64,000 nucleotides of DNA from Clarireedia homoeocarpa (taxonomy: Eukaryota > Ascomycota > Leotiomycetes > Helotiales > Rutstroemiaceae): positions 62,001-126,000 of the forward strand of contig LNKV01000062.1 in assembly GCA_001465935.1 (NCBI GenBank). The letters run 5' to 3'. Both the position numbers and the translations under genes were made by a program. This document shows positions 34,346 through 45,999 of the stretch, one piece after another. The first letter of the stretch is position 1. Each line of letters opens with the position of its first letter. Below the pieces are notes generated by a model. That model searched no databases. It saw nothing but the letters and a program-made list of their open reading frames with translations, and was not told the origin of the DNA.

Positions 34346-36252
34346 ATGTCTGTTATATTGAACACCGTCCTGTGGATAGCAATTCCATTCATAGCTTACA
34401 AGATATATCGTCGCTACGCTTCATATCGAGTAAGTAGAGCTTCGTTTAGTCAGGGAAGTGTACTGATGTATGATTCAGGCAGACATAGAGTTTGGAAAAA
34501 GCCATGGCTGCTTACCACCACCTAGAATCATCCACTCAAGGATGTTTGGTTTGGATGGCGTCAAAATGGTTTTTGAAGCAGACAGTGAGTCTAGGCTCAT
34601 GGAACATTTCTGGGAAATCCTAAGAAAGTTCGGAATGACTGTCGATGATGTGTCCCTTGCCATGCATTCCTTCTTGACAATTGAGCCGGAGAATATACAG
34701 TGCCTGTTGTCTACCAAGTTTGAAGGTCTGTACAATTTTGATGGCCGTTTCAGAGCGTGAATTGATGGTTCCGTGAGTAGATTTCAGCTTCGGACCGCGT
34801 AAAGAGATTATGAGTGCACTCCTCAAGAATGGCATCTTCGTCCAGGAAGGGCCAGATTGGAGGCATTCGCGCGAGCTTCTTCGTCCCCAATTTAACTTCC
34901 GAGAGTATGGGGATCTTGCACACTTCTCTGGGCCCATGGAAGACCTCCTGAGCTGTATTTCAACCACTCTTAATAACCCAACTAGCAACAGAATAGTAGA
35001 TCTGAAGCCTCTCTTCTTCCGCTACACTCTGGACACAACAACTTCCTTCCTATTCGGAAGATCAGTAGAGATTCTCAAGTCCGGTGACAAGGCTGTGAAG
35101 TTTGAAGAAGCTTTCAATCTCTCACAGACAATAATTGCGACAAAATTGCGTGTGGGCCCGTTGTCGCCGTTAGTTGGAGGTAGGAAACTGAGGGATGCAT
35201 GCAAAGTGGTACACAACTTCACCGACGAGATTCTGGAGAAAGCGAAAGAATCCAAGGACATTAGGGACACGGTTAGGGATAACAGTTATGTATTTCTTGA
35301 TAAGATTTCGAAAGAGATCCCAGATCGCGAGCGGCTGCGCTTCCAGATATTGAACATTCTAATTGCAGGACGAGATACTACGGCCTGCTTGTTATCCTGG
35401 TGTCTGTGAGTATATTATACTTTTTTTAATCGCAAAGAAATGAGAGAGAAGAGCTTACATATCCAAGCTATCTTCTAGTTCGCCACCCAGAAGTGCTACG
35501 CAAGTTGAGAGCCGAAGTTATGGAAACACTGCATGGCAAGGAAACCTTGACTCGCAATGACCTTCGAGAGGTCAAATACCTTACAGATGTTCTGAAAGAG
35601 AGTAAGACAATCATCCTATCGGAGGCAATGTTGAGCTGATTTTCTTCCAGCACTGCGACTATATCCTTCGGTTCCAGTGAACATGAGGCAAGCTGTCAGA
35701 ACTACCTATCTCCCCACAGGTGGTGGACCTGATCGTAAATCCCCGGTATTGATAAAGAAAGGGGAAGAGGTATCGTTTAGTCCCTACGCACTTCACCGAA
35801 GAAAGGATCTATATGGTGAAGATGCCGAAGAATTCCGTCCGGAAAGGTGAGTTTGCGAGCTTCCACGCAACTTGAAAGACGAAAACCAGACTTTCAGAAA
35901 CTTCACCCAACGAGCTGACTGTTTCCAGATGGCAAGAAGATCTTCCATTGTTCCGCGATGAAACAACAAAGGCCTGGGGATACTTGCCTTTCAACGGGGG
36001 ACCAAGAATTTGTCTAGGAAGTGTGTATCCCTGCAAATCATCCGATTGTTGCGCATTCTAACGTACAACAAAACAGTGGATTTCGCAATGACCGAAGCAG
36101 CCTATGTGGTTGTCAAATTACTGCAAAGATACTCCAACATCACCCTACCACCTCACGAGAAGGTCGTCAAAACAGGTCAGGAGAAACAAGAAATAACACT
36201 CGTGATAGCGCCAGAGGAAGGGTGTAGACTAGTCTTTGATGACAGATTCTAG
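34346..36252 (+). CDS. Cytochrome P450 (CYP52-like group)
   Basis: Seven exons, 34346-34429, 34479-34725, 34781-35405, 35468-35601, 35651-35846, 35929-36020 and 36077-36252, encode 517 aa. I chose the start at MSVILNTVLWIAIPFIAYK because it gives the N-terminal ER anchor. Family blocks appear in order: GCLPPPR, GIFVQEGPDWRHSRELLRPQF, I-helix AGRDTTA, K-helix ETLRLYP (ExxR), and heme-binding FNGGPRICLG with the Cys ligand. All splice junctions restore family-conserved text, for example VLKE-TLRLYP and CLG-MDFAMTEAAY. The pattern resembles n-alkane/fatty-acid hydroxylases of the CYP52/CYP539 type. No biosynthetic partner gene is adjacent. Confidence 0.93.
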
Positions 36253-37142
36253 AATAGGATAGGAGGGGGAGGGTAACGATAAAGTTGAATTGTTTTCTCG
36301 CAAAGTACCATCTCGCTTGACATTTGCTGTATCTAAGCTACCACCCTCATCCCGCTCAACCACCTATCCAGTTAGAAAGCCTATTCCACATTCCACATTT
36401 ACCATCCCCTCTTCCCATCTCAATACAACCGAATAACACCACAGATTTACCGAACTCCCCCGTACGTCAGTCTGATTCCCCCCCCTCCCCCCCCCCCCCC
36501 GGAACTTGGAGTAGGTTCTTGGGTTGGTTACCGCTAACTTACATACATACATACAGACCCACCTCGCGTGGTATCTCTCTCGCCTTGCTCCTTTCTCATC
36601 TTCATACTCCAGAGTAAATTTTCTGCTGTTTCGCGATTTAAACGTGCGGTGTTTGCCTTTGTAAATTGTATATAATATTCAGTGGCCTACTATGTTATGC
36701 TCTTTGTAATCTTACGAGTATAAGGGGGGGGGGAGGTATACAGAAAGTCTCCGAATTGGAATAAGAATAATAATAGTAGGAGTTATGTTGTGTAGCATCT
36801 GTATTTGTAGAAGTTATGTGTTATTTGTTAAAACAAATATACTCGATTAGTGAAACAAACATACTCCCTAACTCAATAGCTCTACGCTAAAAGTTTTTCA
36901 GAATTTAAATGTATATCCTATCGTGCCAACGTAGTCTCATTTCTAGGTGATGGATAACTGAAATCCAGATACCGATTGGACCTTTGTGCAATATTTATCC
37001 GTATCCCAAGCAATTCCGCTTATCTAATATACAAATTCGAGAAAAATCTCTTTCAAGCAACCACCCCTCAATCGCCACACCCTATCTCCCCCTACCCCTG
37101 CCTCTTTCTCTTCCTCTTCCCCTTCCTTCTCCTACTGCGCTC
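36253..37142. other. Intergenic region with homopolymers
   Basis: This contains C-runs near 36479-36500, a (CATA)n microsatellite near 36541-36555 and a G-run near 36725-36733. No gene is seen. Frames into 37.0 kb are antisense shadows of the F-box-like gene. Confidence 0.55.
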
Positions 37143-37960
37143 CTACCTCTCCCTTTCATACTGGCTCTGCTCATACCACTTCCTCACCCTCTCCCTTCTC
37201 CTCGGCTCCCCTGCATCTGCATCTGCATCTGCATCTCCACCCACCTCCGTCGTCAAATTCAACCTCCTCCTTCCCCTCTCATACCCCTTCCTATAGTCCC
37301 TCCCACAGTACGCGCACTCCCTGGCCACTCCGTCCGCACTCCCCATACTCGGCGTGTACTTCTGGCACTGGCCCGCGCAGAAGTTCAGCTCGCGCGGCAT
37401 GAACGACCGCAGATGATAATGCAGCTGGCAATGCGCGGGGTAGTGCAGCACGGGGACGCAGTGCCGACAGCCGGATTGTTTGGGGAGGGGGGCGGGGGAT
37501 GAAGGGGAGCCGAGAGAGAGGGAGGGGCGGGGATGGTTCGTGGACTGGAGATGCTCGAGGTAGACGTTAAGGGTGAATTTACTGGTGGATTGTTAGTTTA
37601 GGAATGGTTAAGAGGAAGGAGGGTTGGGGGGGGGGATATGGAATGGTACTTTATGAGGCTGAAGCAGATTGTATCGATAGGGTTGAGATAACTGTATATC
37701 TCAAGGATAATTTCAGGTGGAGTAGTGACGAAAATCTGATGTACAGGGTCTGGTGTTTGGATTACGTCTTTCATCTCTGTGTCTGAATCATCTGCTGGCG
37801 CGCAAAGAGATGTGGAGGAGGAGGATGATGTGAGGAGGTTGGACATCAAGACAAGTTTGCGCATTTCTGCCTCGAAACATTGTTGGAAACCTAGTGAAGG
37901 TTTGTATTTCTTGCTGGGATCCATCATGAAACCCTCGTTTGCGCAGTAAAGATGTCCCAA
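37143..37960 (-). CDS. F-box-like protein with Cys/His cluster
   Basis: Two exons, 37960-37650 and 37581-37143, encode 249 aa; the intron (donor GTACCA at 37649) restores FSLINKFTLNVYLEHL. An F-box-like segment, TTPPEIILEIYSYLNPIDTICFSLI, lies at residues about 78-102, the normal start of a substrate adaptor of SCF ubiquitin ligases. The second exon has a Cys/His-rich region (CRHC, HYPAHCQLHYHL, CAGQCQKY, CAYCGRDY) that could bind zinc. A (GATGCA)n microsatellite codes an Asp-Ala run near residue 223. The start is uncertain: 37960, 37927 or 37924 are possible, and an upstream exon cannot be excluded. Confidence 0.72.
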
Positions 37961-38756
37961 ATTGCAATAGTGGTAGAGGGAAATGCTTGTGTGAGTGTCG
38001 TGAGGAGTCTGTGGAATAAGATCAGCTGATTGAAGTCGGCCAGTTGCCTAAATTGGGAGATAGCCAGTGAGGCGAGTCACTTACTTCGGGTCGGTGACTT
38101 GATAACTACTTGTTATTCTGATGTTTAACAAGAACGCGATATGAATGTATAATACAGATAGTTAAATAATAATTATTTTTGTTGTTGATGAAGTTGATAG
38201 TAGCGTTGGGTCGGGTCGTAAGGCCTAGTTAGACCCCCAAGTTACCATAACCACAAATCGACTTTTGAGGTTGAGTGAATCACTTAGGTCTGCAATTCGT
38301 CAAGAAAACCGATGGATCATTCACTCCCTCCTGGAGGTATTTTCAGTTTCCTCTAAAACGATTTGTTCGAAGGGTCGGATTGGCGATTCCAAGATGCTAT
38401 GACACCAGTAAGCCTGTCAGACGGCACGAGGTATGCATGAGCATTGTATGTAGCAATTGACACTGACTCGTTTGTCACGTGAACGTTGAGCTTAATGCTT
38501 TTCAGTGGCCGAGAATGAGACCAATTATGTTTAATCGGCGACGCCTGTTCAGGCCTCTGCAAGGCCATCTTTGTTAAGAAATCCAGGGAAAAGGATCAAG
38601 AAAATGCAAACAGATGGAGACCAGAATTATCGGGAGAATTTAAAAGAATAAGAAGAGCAGTTCAGCTTATGGTTGATTCTTTGCGATTCTCTGTTATTCT
38701 AGTGTCTCAAACAGTGTCCGACGCAAAGCACCGTATATATAATACAGTTTAATAAT
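37961..38756. other. Intergenic region
   Basis: No convincing gene is present. A short plus frame at 38275-38460 has no family features. The region holds the probable promoter of the F-box-like gene and the 3' flank of cox11. Confidence 0.5.
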
Positions 38757-39678
38757 CTACATACCCACCGGCATAGCTTTCAGTCGTCCATTAGAATCAT
38801 ATCTAGCTTCTGCAACACGTTAACGTCTGGCGCAAACACCGAGCCCTATTCTCACACCACCAGAAAAAGAAATCAACTTACTAAAAAACGTATAACTCAA
38901 TGTAACCTGTTCAATCCCCTTCATATTTGGATCATTAACGAAATCCGGATCAATGTAAAAGAAAACCGGCATATCCACCGTCTCCCCCGCATTCAGCCTC
39001 TGTTCCTCGAAACAAAAACATTGAATCTTGCTGAAATACGGCGCTACTTGTCCAGGCGTCACACTATACGTCGCAACGCCTATTATATCTTCGTCGGACT
39101 TGTTCGTCGCAGTATAGAATGCCAATGCGGTTTCGCCGGGCAGGACGCGGACTTCTCGTTGCTGTGGGGTGAACTTCCACGGGAGGACATCGGAAACGGA
39201 TCCGTTGAAGGTGACTCGTATGCGTTTGGCAGATGTGACGGGTCGCAGACGTTCGGAGGGATCTTCGCCTTCTACTCCTCCGTGGCCGGGTGATTTAATA
39301 GGTTGGCCGCCCCAACCTGTTGTTTGGCAGATCTGTGAAAATAAGTGTTTAGCTTGGGAAGCCCAAAGGTGGCGTGCGATGAACGAAATGTACCATTTTA
39401 TACATAGGCACAGAACCATATGAGAATGCCACAGTTCCTAGAATAATACTGAGAGTATAATACAGAGTAGAAGTATTCTTCTGCGAAAATGGGGCCCTCA
39501 ACTGTTCCATTGTCGGCGCTACATTTTGTCGAGCTCTTGAAGTGGTAGAGGTTATATTTCTGCTTATGGAGGACTTAAAGAATGGTGTAGGTGGCCCCTT
39601 TGATTTCGAACATGCTGAGCATATCCAATTGGCGCTTCTGCTTCCCACAGTCCTTGATATTCGAGGTACAGTATTCAT
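38757..39678 (-). CDS. cox11: Cytochrome c oxidase assembly factor Cox11
   Basis: Exons 39678-39394, 39332-38882 and 38809-38757 encode 262 aa. The last exon is only 53 nt. It is needed because reading through its intron replaces the conserved end TFFKARYDSNG with unrelated residues. An Arg/Ser-rich mitochondrial presequence is followed by one membrane segment (LYYTLSIILGTVAFSYGSVPMYKM). The intermembrane-space beta-domain carries the copper-binding CFCFEEQ motif and NAGETVDMPVFFYIDP. Cox11 delivers copper to the CuB site of Cox1 at the inner mitochondrial membrane. Confidence 0.95.
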
Positions 39679-40361
39679 GGTGAGAGTTGTATTGCGTCGC
39701 CAATGAAATCGTATGTTTCGATAAAGTCATTGTAAATTCTGGATGCATGGGGGTGAAATATTATTCCGATCCGAAAATCTGGGGTACAACCACCGAGCTA
39801 TCTGCGTCATTGATATCCAGGCGATCGGTTCTCACTCGGCATTGATGAAAGCAGAAGCCACATTATTCTACCCATTCTACGCATTAACTATTGGAGAAGC
39901 AGCAAGGCGTTCTGAAAGCTCATTCGATACTATGTGAACCCGATATAACACCGAATAAGTTGAATATATTCTAGAACGAATCGAAATTAATAACCTTTCT
40001 CGTCCCTGCAGCCAGATGACAAACGCCTCTTCTCCTAGGCATATGGCGCATAAATGACAAACCTCTCTCTCCTAGGCATATGGCGCATAAATGACAAACC
40101 TCTCTTCTCCTAGGCAAAACCCTCTTCTCCTAGGCAAACCCCTCTTCTCCTAGGCAAACCCCTCTTCTCCTAGGCATATAGCGCATAAATGACATCAACA
40201 CATTTGCATTGCATAAACATCGGTCCAGACTATCTTTGTTGATGGTAATAACTTACCTCACACCTACGCTTTCTCTGATACATCTGTACATCCCAGCCAG
40301 CTCATATCCCGTCCAGCCTTAGAACTATATAAACCCCTCTCTCCTTTCTCTCAAGTTCACA
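39679..40361. other. Intergenic region containing a minisatellite
   Basis: This separates the divergent cox11 and cupin genes. Apart from the minisatellite at about 40015-40194 I see no coding sequence. The short plus frame near 39743 has no family support. A TATATAAA element at 40326-40333 lies just before the cupin start. Confidence 0.6.
40015..40194 (+). repeat. CCTAGGC minisatellite with two unit lengths
   Basis: Six copies of a core CTTCTCCTAGGCA occur in two spacing classes. Long units of about 37-39 bp carry ATATGGCGCATAAATGACAAAC, and short 20-bp units carry AACCC. The order is long, long, short, short, short, long. The palindrome CCTAGG sits in each core. Confidence 0.88.
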
Positions 40362-41142
40362 ATGTTACCCTCACTCACCCGCACACTTCTCTCGTCCAAC
40401 ATACGCAGAGCTTCATCCAAGATTCTAACCAGCAGAACTCCCTCAATCATCATCATCATCAACTCACACAGCGCTCGCACCATGGCCTCCAAATTCACGC
40501 CCAATTCGTCGCCCCCAAAGCACGAAATGGTGTATTTCCCTCAAATGACATCTTCCCTCCCTGCATCTTCATCCGAGTTCCGTAAAGTCCTCGTACGTAC
40601 CTTCATTTAGCAATTATTCTCCACTCCAAACCCTCACCACCCAACATCCATCCCATCCCATCCCATCCACTCTCTATATTATGTTCCACTATTCCCCCCA
40701 GACCAAGAAAGAAGCCCAATCTAACCAACAACCACCACGGATATAGTTCACAGGCCTCTACTCCCAAGTAGTCCTAATGACGATCCCCACCGGCGGCGAC
40801 ATAGGCGACGAAGTGCACACGGTCGACCAAACGCTAACATTCACCTCTGGGCGCGGGCTCGCGACCATCAACGGCCGCGACCAAGAAGTGCGCCCGGGCG
40901 ATCTGATGGTCGTTCCCGCCGGCACCCAACACCAGTTTGTGAATACGGGCGACGAACCCCTGATCCTGTATACGATCTATTCCCCGGCGGAACACGCGCC
41001 CACGACGGTGCATCATACGAAGGAGCAGGGGGACAAGGAGGAGGAGGAGGGCATTGATGAGGCGCCGGAGTGGGCGAGGAGGAGTAAGGAGGAGAATGAG
41101 AAGGACGGGTTGGTGCGGTTGAGTGGGAAGTATGATGATTAA
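40362..41142 (+). CDS. Cupin-domain protein, probably mitochondrial
   Basis: Exons 40362-40592 and 40747-41142 encode 208 aa. The 154-nt intron restores RKVLFTGLYSQVVLMTI. The cupin core is GGDIGDEVHTVDQTLTFTSG (motif 1) and PGDLMVVPAGTQHQFVNTG (motif 2), with His residues suited to metal binding. The first 40 residues are Arg/Ser-rich with no acids (LPSLTRTLLSSNIRRASS), like a mitochondrial presequence, and a second ATG at 40482 (MASKFTP) gives a short form. The C-terminus is highly charged. The closest proteins I recall are small bacterial-like cupins of unknown substrate. Confidence 0.85.
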
Positions 41143-41812
41143 AGTCCGGATGTATGGCATAGGTCTATCAATGAAGGTTCTTGAACGACCGAATAATCTA
41201 ACTTGCCGATCATGGATGAGGAGGTTATGATTAATCAAATAGGACTGGCGTGATATAAAAAGCAGTTAAAAATCAAGAAAACTACTCGAGTAATCAGTGT
41301 AGGAAAACGTACAGTACAGTAAGAAGAGATGAATGAATGATACTCTCTCTCTCTGGTTTTGATTGTTGAACTACATACAGTAAGTATAGAACATCTGATA
41401 GTTAAGTTAAGCTAAGAACAACAAAAAGACATTTATTCATTCATTAGTGTAGATTGAGAATACATACCGTGTATTGTACAAATAAATAGAGATTTCATTC
41501 AGTACATGAAAGGAAGGACAGGTCTTTAGAATGTTATGTTGTAATGTTAAATGTAGTTAGTTTCTTGATTGATTGATATCATATTATACATACATACATA
41601 CATACATACATACATGCATGCATGCAACTGACTATTCATATCATCGTGTAATTAATTAAATAATACAGAACATTCAGTCATCCATTCATTTGCAGTTGCA
41701 GTTGCAGTTAGTTGCCTATCCACCATTATCAATCGATTCTCTCGTCTCATCTTATTTAGAGAACCATCCTAACCCGCTTTACTTGATATATATATATATA
41801 TATCCAAACCCA
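41143..41812. other. Intergenic region with microsatellites
   Basis: This contains (TACA)n then (TGCA)n at about 41588-41627, TTGCAG repeats near 41691-41708 and (TA)n near 41787-41802. It holds 3' flanks of two convergent genes. There is no coding sequence. Confidence 0.65.
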
Positions 41813-43264
41813 TTACAGCGAATGCGCCGATCCCGGCCGACTAGAACACACATCCTCAGCTCCCGATGCCGAAGAATATTCCGAATCGGTGAGGACTAGC
41901 TCTACCGAGTGGCTTCTTCGTTCCTGGTCATGGTGGTACTGATGATGATGATGATGATGGTGCTCGTCATCTACTGCCATCTCAGACTTCTGTGGTTGCG
42001 TAGCTTGCTCTTGATCCTGATCCCGATTTAATGGTCGTGGTACTTCTGCATCTACGGCTTCGTTCATTATGAGGTCCGCATCCGCGTTATTAACCTGTAA
42101 TTCCGACGACGACGATGATGATGATGATGACGACGATGACGACCTGTCACCCTCCCTCCAAATATATGTAATCGGCGTGCTCTCCACCACTGCCGTCTTG
42201 GGCGTAACCTGCACATCCTCGTCATCTGCATCTGCATCGCCCTCCCCAATCGTCCACCTCCACTTCCTCTTCTTCTCCTTATCCCTCTTCCTCCTTCCTG
42301 CCTTCCCAGCCAACATGCCTCCCTTCGGCATCTCCAACCCACTTTCCGCCATCCGCCTCCTCATCTCCTCGAATGGCCCCGGCGTCTGTCCTCCATCCCG
42401 CGTCTCGTCGCCCGTATACCGCATCGTGGTATCCAGCACGGTTAAGCCGCCTTCGGAATCATGCTCCGACGCAGAATGCGGAGAGTCTTCGGCTAGGAGA
42501 TCGATGTGTGATTTGATGTATTTGTTCGTGGTGATTGTTTGTGTGAGAGGATTGTTGTAGCCTACTCTTTTACTCTTGGCGGCATTCGCACGACGCGCGA
42601 GGAGCCGACTGCTAGTGGTGGGTGTAGCGGGGGTGACGGCGCTACGGGGTGGGAGAGGTGAGTTGCGGAGGATGCTGTGGAGGGATTTGGGGTGAGTGTA
42701 GGGCGCGAGACTACTACCGCTGCTGGCCCTTCGACGGGCGGTGCGGGGAGAGCTATTAGTGGGGGCATGCGATGTGAAGTTGAATGGTCGAGGATTGTCT
42801 GTTGCGCCTGCTGATTGAGGGGGTGTGAAGGTTATTGTGGGGGTTCCTCTTGCTGAGTCCATGGCGGTGATTAGACTTAGGCTGGGGGTGGAATCCGGGT
42901 GAGCGGAGCTGGGAGTGTCGGGGTAGGATATTGAGAAAGGACCGGGTGTCTGTGTCCGCTGCGATGGGTGGATGTATTCATTTTTAGCAGTCATGCTTGT
43001 TTGAAGCCGCGATGGCATAGGCCTGATGTTGCCTGGAGCTTTTGCATCGAAGCGAGTTGGTTGTAAGATTTGCGGAGATGCATTTTCAATTGCTGTGGCA
43101 TATGCATTGGAGAGAGTATTGAACGCAGTGGGCGATGAGGGGTTGATATCTGCCTTTAATGCTGTCGACGACTTCCCCAGAGTTTGCGGGGCGGCGGGGG
43201 TTTTGATTTGAAGGGATAGTTTAGGTCGTTTGGGGGGGGAAGAGTGTCGCGCAGGAAAAGACAT
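41813..43264 (-). CDS. Conserved fungal Ser/Pro-rich protein of unknown function
   Basis: A single frame of 483 aa if started at MSFPARHSSPPKRPK; an in-frame ATG at 43303 could add 13 residues. I recognise the pattern as a conserved Pezizomycotina family. Typical blocks are SLQIKTPAAPQTLGKSSTAL, SPTAFNTLSNAYATAIE, THPKSLHSILRNSPLPP, NPLTQTITTNKYIKSHIDLL and DETRDGGQTPGPFEEMRRRM. Homologues are sometimes misannotated as glucan glucosidases. A basic cluster (GRRKRDKEKKRKWRW) may be a nuclear signal. Poly-Ser, poly-His and acidic runs mark a disordered C-terminus. No enzyme motif is visible. Confidence 0.82.
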   Translation of the reverse strand: MSFPARHSSPPKRPKLSLQIKTPAAPQTLGKSSTALKADINPSSPTAFNTLSNAYATAIENASPQILQPTRFDAKAPGNIRPMPSRLQTSMTAKNEYIHPSQRTQTPGPFSISYPDTPSSAHPDSTPSLSLITAMDSARGTPTITFTPPQSAGATDNPRPFNFTSHAPTNSSPRTARRRASSGSSLAPYTHPKSLHSILRNSPLPPRSAVTPATPTTSSRLLARRANAAKSKRVGYNNPLTQTITTNKYIKSHIDLLAEDSPHSASEHDSEGGLTVLDTTMRYTGDETRDGGQTPGPFEEMRRRMAESGLEMPKGGMLAGKAGRRKRDKEKKRKWRWTIGEGDADADDEDVQVTPKTAVVESTPITYIWREGDRSSSSSSSSSSSSSELQVNNADADLIMNEAVDAEVPRPLNRDQDQEQATQPQKSEMAVDDEHHHHHHHQYHHDQERRSHSVELVLTDSEYSSASGAEDVCSSRPGSAHSL

Positions 43265-43647
43265 GATGATTGATGGACACTCTTGAACCGGAGCCAGCAT
43301 CATAATCAGGAAGGAATGAGTTTTGTTGTTGTAAGGTGGAGGAGGTGTAATTTCTTTGGCGGTGCTGCGATCTCTGGTATATAACCGTCAATGGCTGAGA
43401 TGGCTTTTTTCTTTGGACTTTACGGATCAAGAGCCTTGAAAGTGGTCGCAGAGTGCTCTATTTGACCTATTTGACCTATTTGACGTGTATGAGGTGTATG
43501 AGGTGTATGAGGTGTATGACGGTGGGACAGAGCCGTATGAGCTGTATGACCGTGGGACAGAGATGTAACGAGTTTGATCAAGCGATGCAAGGCGTAGTCG
43601 CTACTTTGTCAAATGGGAGTCTTTTTTCTTTTTCTATATTTTTTTTT

Positions 43648-43702
<55 letters not shown>

Positions 43703-45999
43703 GGGTTCCCTTCTTCTTCTTCTTCTTCTTCTTTTCGTAAAATCGTAATAAAAATAAAAATAAGCAATGGGTGGGTAGGTGGAAGTAGTATGAGAGGATT
43801 CAAAAGAAGAGCAATTCTCCGAGAAAGGAATTGATGATGGGACCGTGCCGCAGTTATATGTATATGTATGAGGGGGGGAGGAAGACGGGGGAAGAATACG
43901 GGGGGAAGGAAAACGGAAAGGGCAAGGTTATGCTAAACTTTTTTCGGGGAGGGGTAACGCAGTCGAATGAGCTTGTTTAAGACCGGGAGTGGTTAGGTGG
44001 GAGTGGTTAGGTAAGTGTGGTAAGTGTGGTAAGTGTGTGAATTGAAAGTTGGCTATGCGGATATTGTTTGAAATAGGCGCGATGTTTATACTAGTAGAAT
44101 ATGATGGTCCGTGGATGGGTACGTGATGTGTGATGTGAGATGTGACTCGGGGAACCCACTTGCAGGAGAAGTTGGTCGATTGGGGGAGATGGGGGAGAGG
44201 TGGGAGAGATTGGAGAGATTGGAGAGATTGGAGAGATTGACAAGATTGGAGAGATTGACAAGATTGTCGAGATTGCAGACATATCGGAGCAGGTTGGACG
44301 GACAAACTAACATGCTCCACCGGATGACAGGCTAACAAGCGTTCATTTTGAGATTGACCCATGTATCGAGACCCATTTTGCAGCCGAATAAAAAAAAAAG
44401 AGAGAGAGATAGCAAAGCAGCACGCAGCCACCTAGTCATCTAGTCATCTAGCCATCTCTGCTTGGTAATAGTCAGTTGGTGAGGTGGTGAGGTGGTAGGA
44501 TTCATTATTGAATTGGATCCAATGATCCAATGGGTGATGGGTGATAGATCCAATAGGTGATGATGGCCCTCCTTGAAGCGCTGTGCAAGGATTTCCCCGA
44601 GGAGGGGTTGATTCGAGCCTTGCTTGATTCGAGCCTTGCTTGTGATAGAGTGGCTACCCTTGGATCAAGTCGCTACCCTTTGACAGGCAAGAGAATAGTA
44701 TGCGGGTAAACGAGTGGACTGCAATTGACCGTGAGCTCCAGACTGGTCAGCGAACACGCATGGGGCAGGCGCCTATGCAAGGGTTGAAGGGATCAATATG
44801 TAGATCATCACATCCAAATGCGCAAACTATTGGTCGTTTCAGGCAGAGCTAACCGAATTCCGCATCTTCTCGTCGGTTATTGGAGTGGAATTCTTCTGCG
44901 TTGCCGTGTTGCGGTGTTGCGTGTTGCGGTGTTGCGGATGGAAATAGTAACAATAGACTGACTAGGGTTTGTACATAGTACAATAGACTGACTACAAAGT
45001 ACTCCGCATGTACAGAGCAGCCGGCTACAAAGTTACAAGGTACCAAGTACAAAGTAGAAACAAGCAAAATCCACCCCTATAAATAACCCCAAAAGCTGCT
45101 ACTGTAGCCGGTACCTGCCTAGTGCTGGACCTACTGGACCGTGCTACCATACCTCTTGCTTGAATCCTCTGTCCTCTGTCCTCTGTCCTCGGTTCTCTGT
45201 CCTCCCTCTGTCCTCCCTCTGTCCTCCCGAGATCCTGGCTGTGAGGGAAATGGCAAAATGGCAAAAACAGCCGATGGGACAAAACCAGCTGAGCATTTGG
45301 ATCCGAGGCGCAGTTCTCCTCCTTACTCTGTTTGTCCTTGCTCCAATATGTGTGGGCAGTGCGCAAATCTTCATCACGCTATCCCCATATAGGTATGGCA
45401 TCCATACCCGATAATTGATACACTACCTTGGCAGATATCCGTCCTTCGTCCTTCGTCCTTCGTTCTTACCTTATCAATAAGGCATTCATGCTTGCTTACT
45501 ATTCCACATCCCAACCCACACGCAACTCGCCAAAATTAAAAATAATCCCTTCGACGACCATGAAGCATGAAGCATGAAGCATCACGCATCAAGCAAATAC
45601 ATTATTATCAACACCAACAACTTTTCCTCCCATCACCGCCATTTCCATCCATACCTATTCATATCATCTCCACCTCACCTCACCTCACCTCACCTCACTC
45701 ACCTCACTCACCTCACTCACCTCACCGTCATTCTTCGGTTCCTCACTCCCCACATCTGACGTTTTGACTCACTTATAAATATCTTCTTTTTTTCCAAATT
45801 TACTTCATCCGAGAATGGAGTCAACAGAGTCAACAGAGTCAACATTAACCTTAATCTATTGTTACTACTCGCTTTTGTCCCCATATTTCCTTCTTAAGGT
45901 GTCACCACCTTGATCAGGCCCACAACTCCGGAAAATACTCCCATCCCCTTCCCCCATCCCCTTCCCCATCCCAAAACTCCCCCGACCTCAATTCCAACA
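43265..45999. other. Long low-complexity intergenic region
   Basis: These 2.7 kb contain a striking series of short tandem repeats: TTTGACC and TGTATGAGG units (43459-43540), a T52 run (43650-43701), CTT repeats (about 43710-43734), GTAAGTGTG (about 44011-44037), GATTGGAGA units (44207-44265), TGTCCTC units (45169-45230), ATGAAGC units (about 45560-45585), CCTCA/CCTCACT units (about 45670-45723) and GAGTCAACA units (about 45820-45845). No gene is supported. Confidence 0.7.
43650..43701 (+). repeat. Uninterrupted T52 homopolymer
   Basis: This run of 52 T follows a T-rich leader and is followed by TGGGGTTCCC and CTT repeats. It could be the tail of a retroposed (LINE/SINE-like) sequence or simple slippage; its exact length may be unreliable in the assembly. 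Confidence 0.85.

Noticed and set aside
38275..38460. 61-aa plus-strand protein
   Set aside because: No homologous pattern, no start context, lies in a gap between two minus-strand genes.
40015..40194. Possible CRISPR array
   Set aside because: Unit spacing varies, the sequences between cores are repeats themselves and not unique spacers, and the genome is eukaryotic.
43609..43834. Poly-Phe and poly-Lys frames
   Set aside because: Translations of the T52 tract and CTT repeats only.
43928..44431. 167-aa minus-strand frame
   Set aside because: Made of LQSLQS and LPHLPH repeats from tandem DNA units; no domain.
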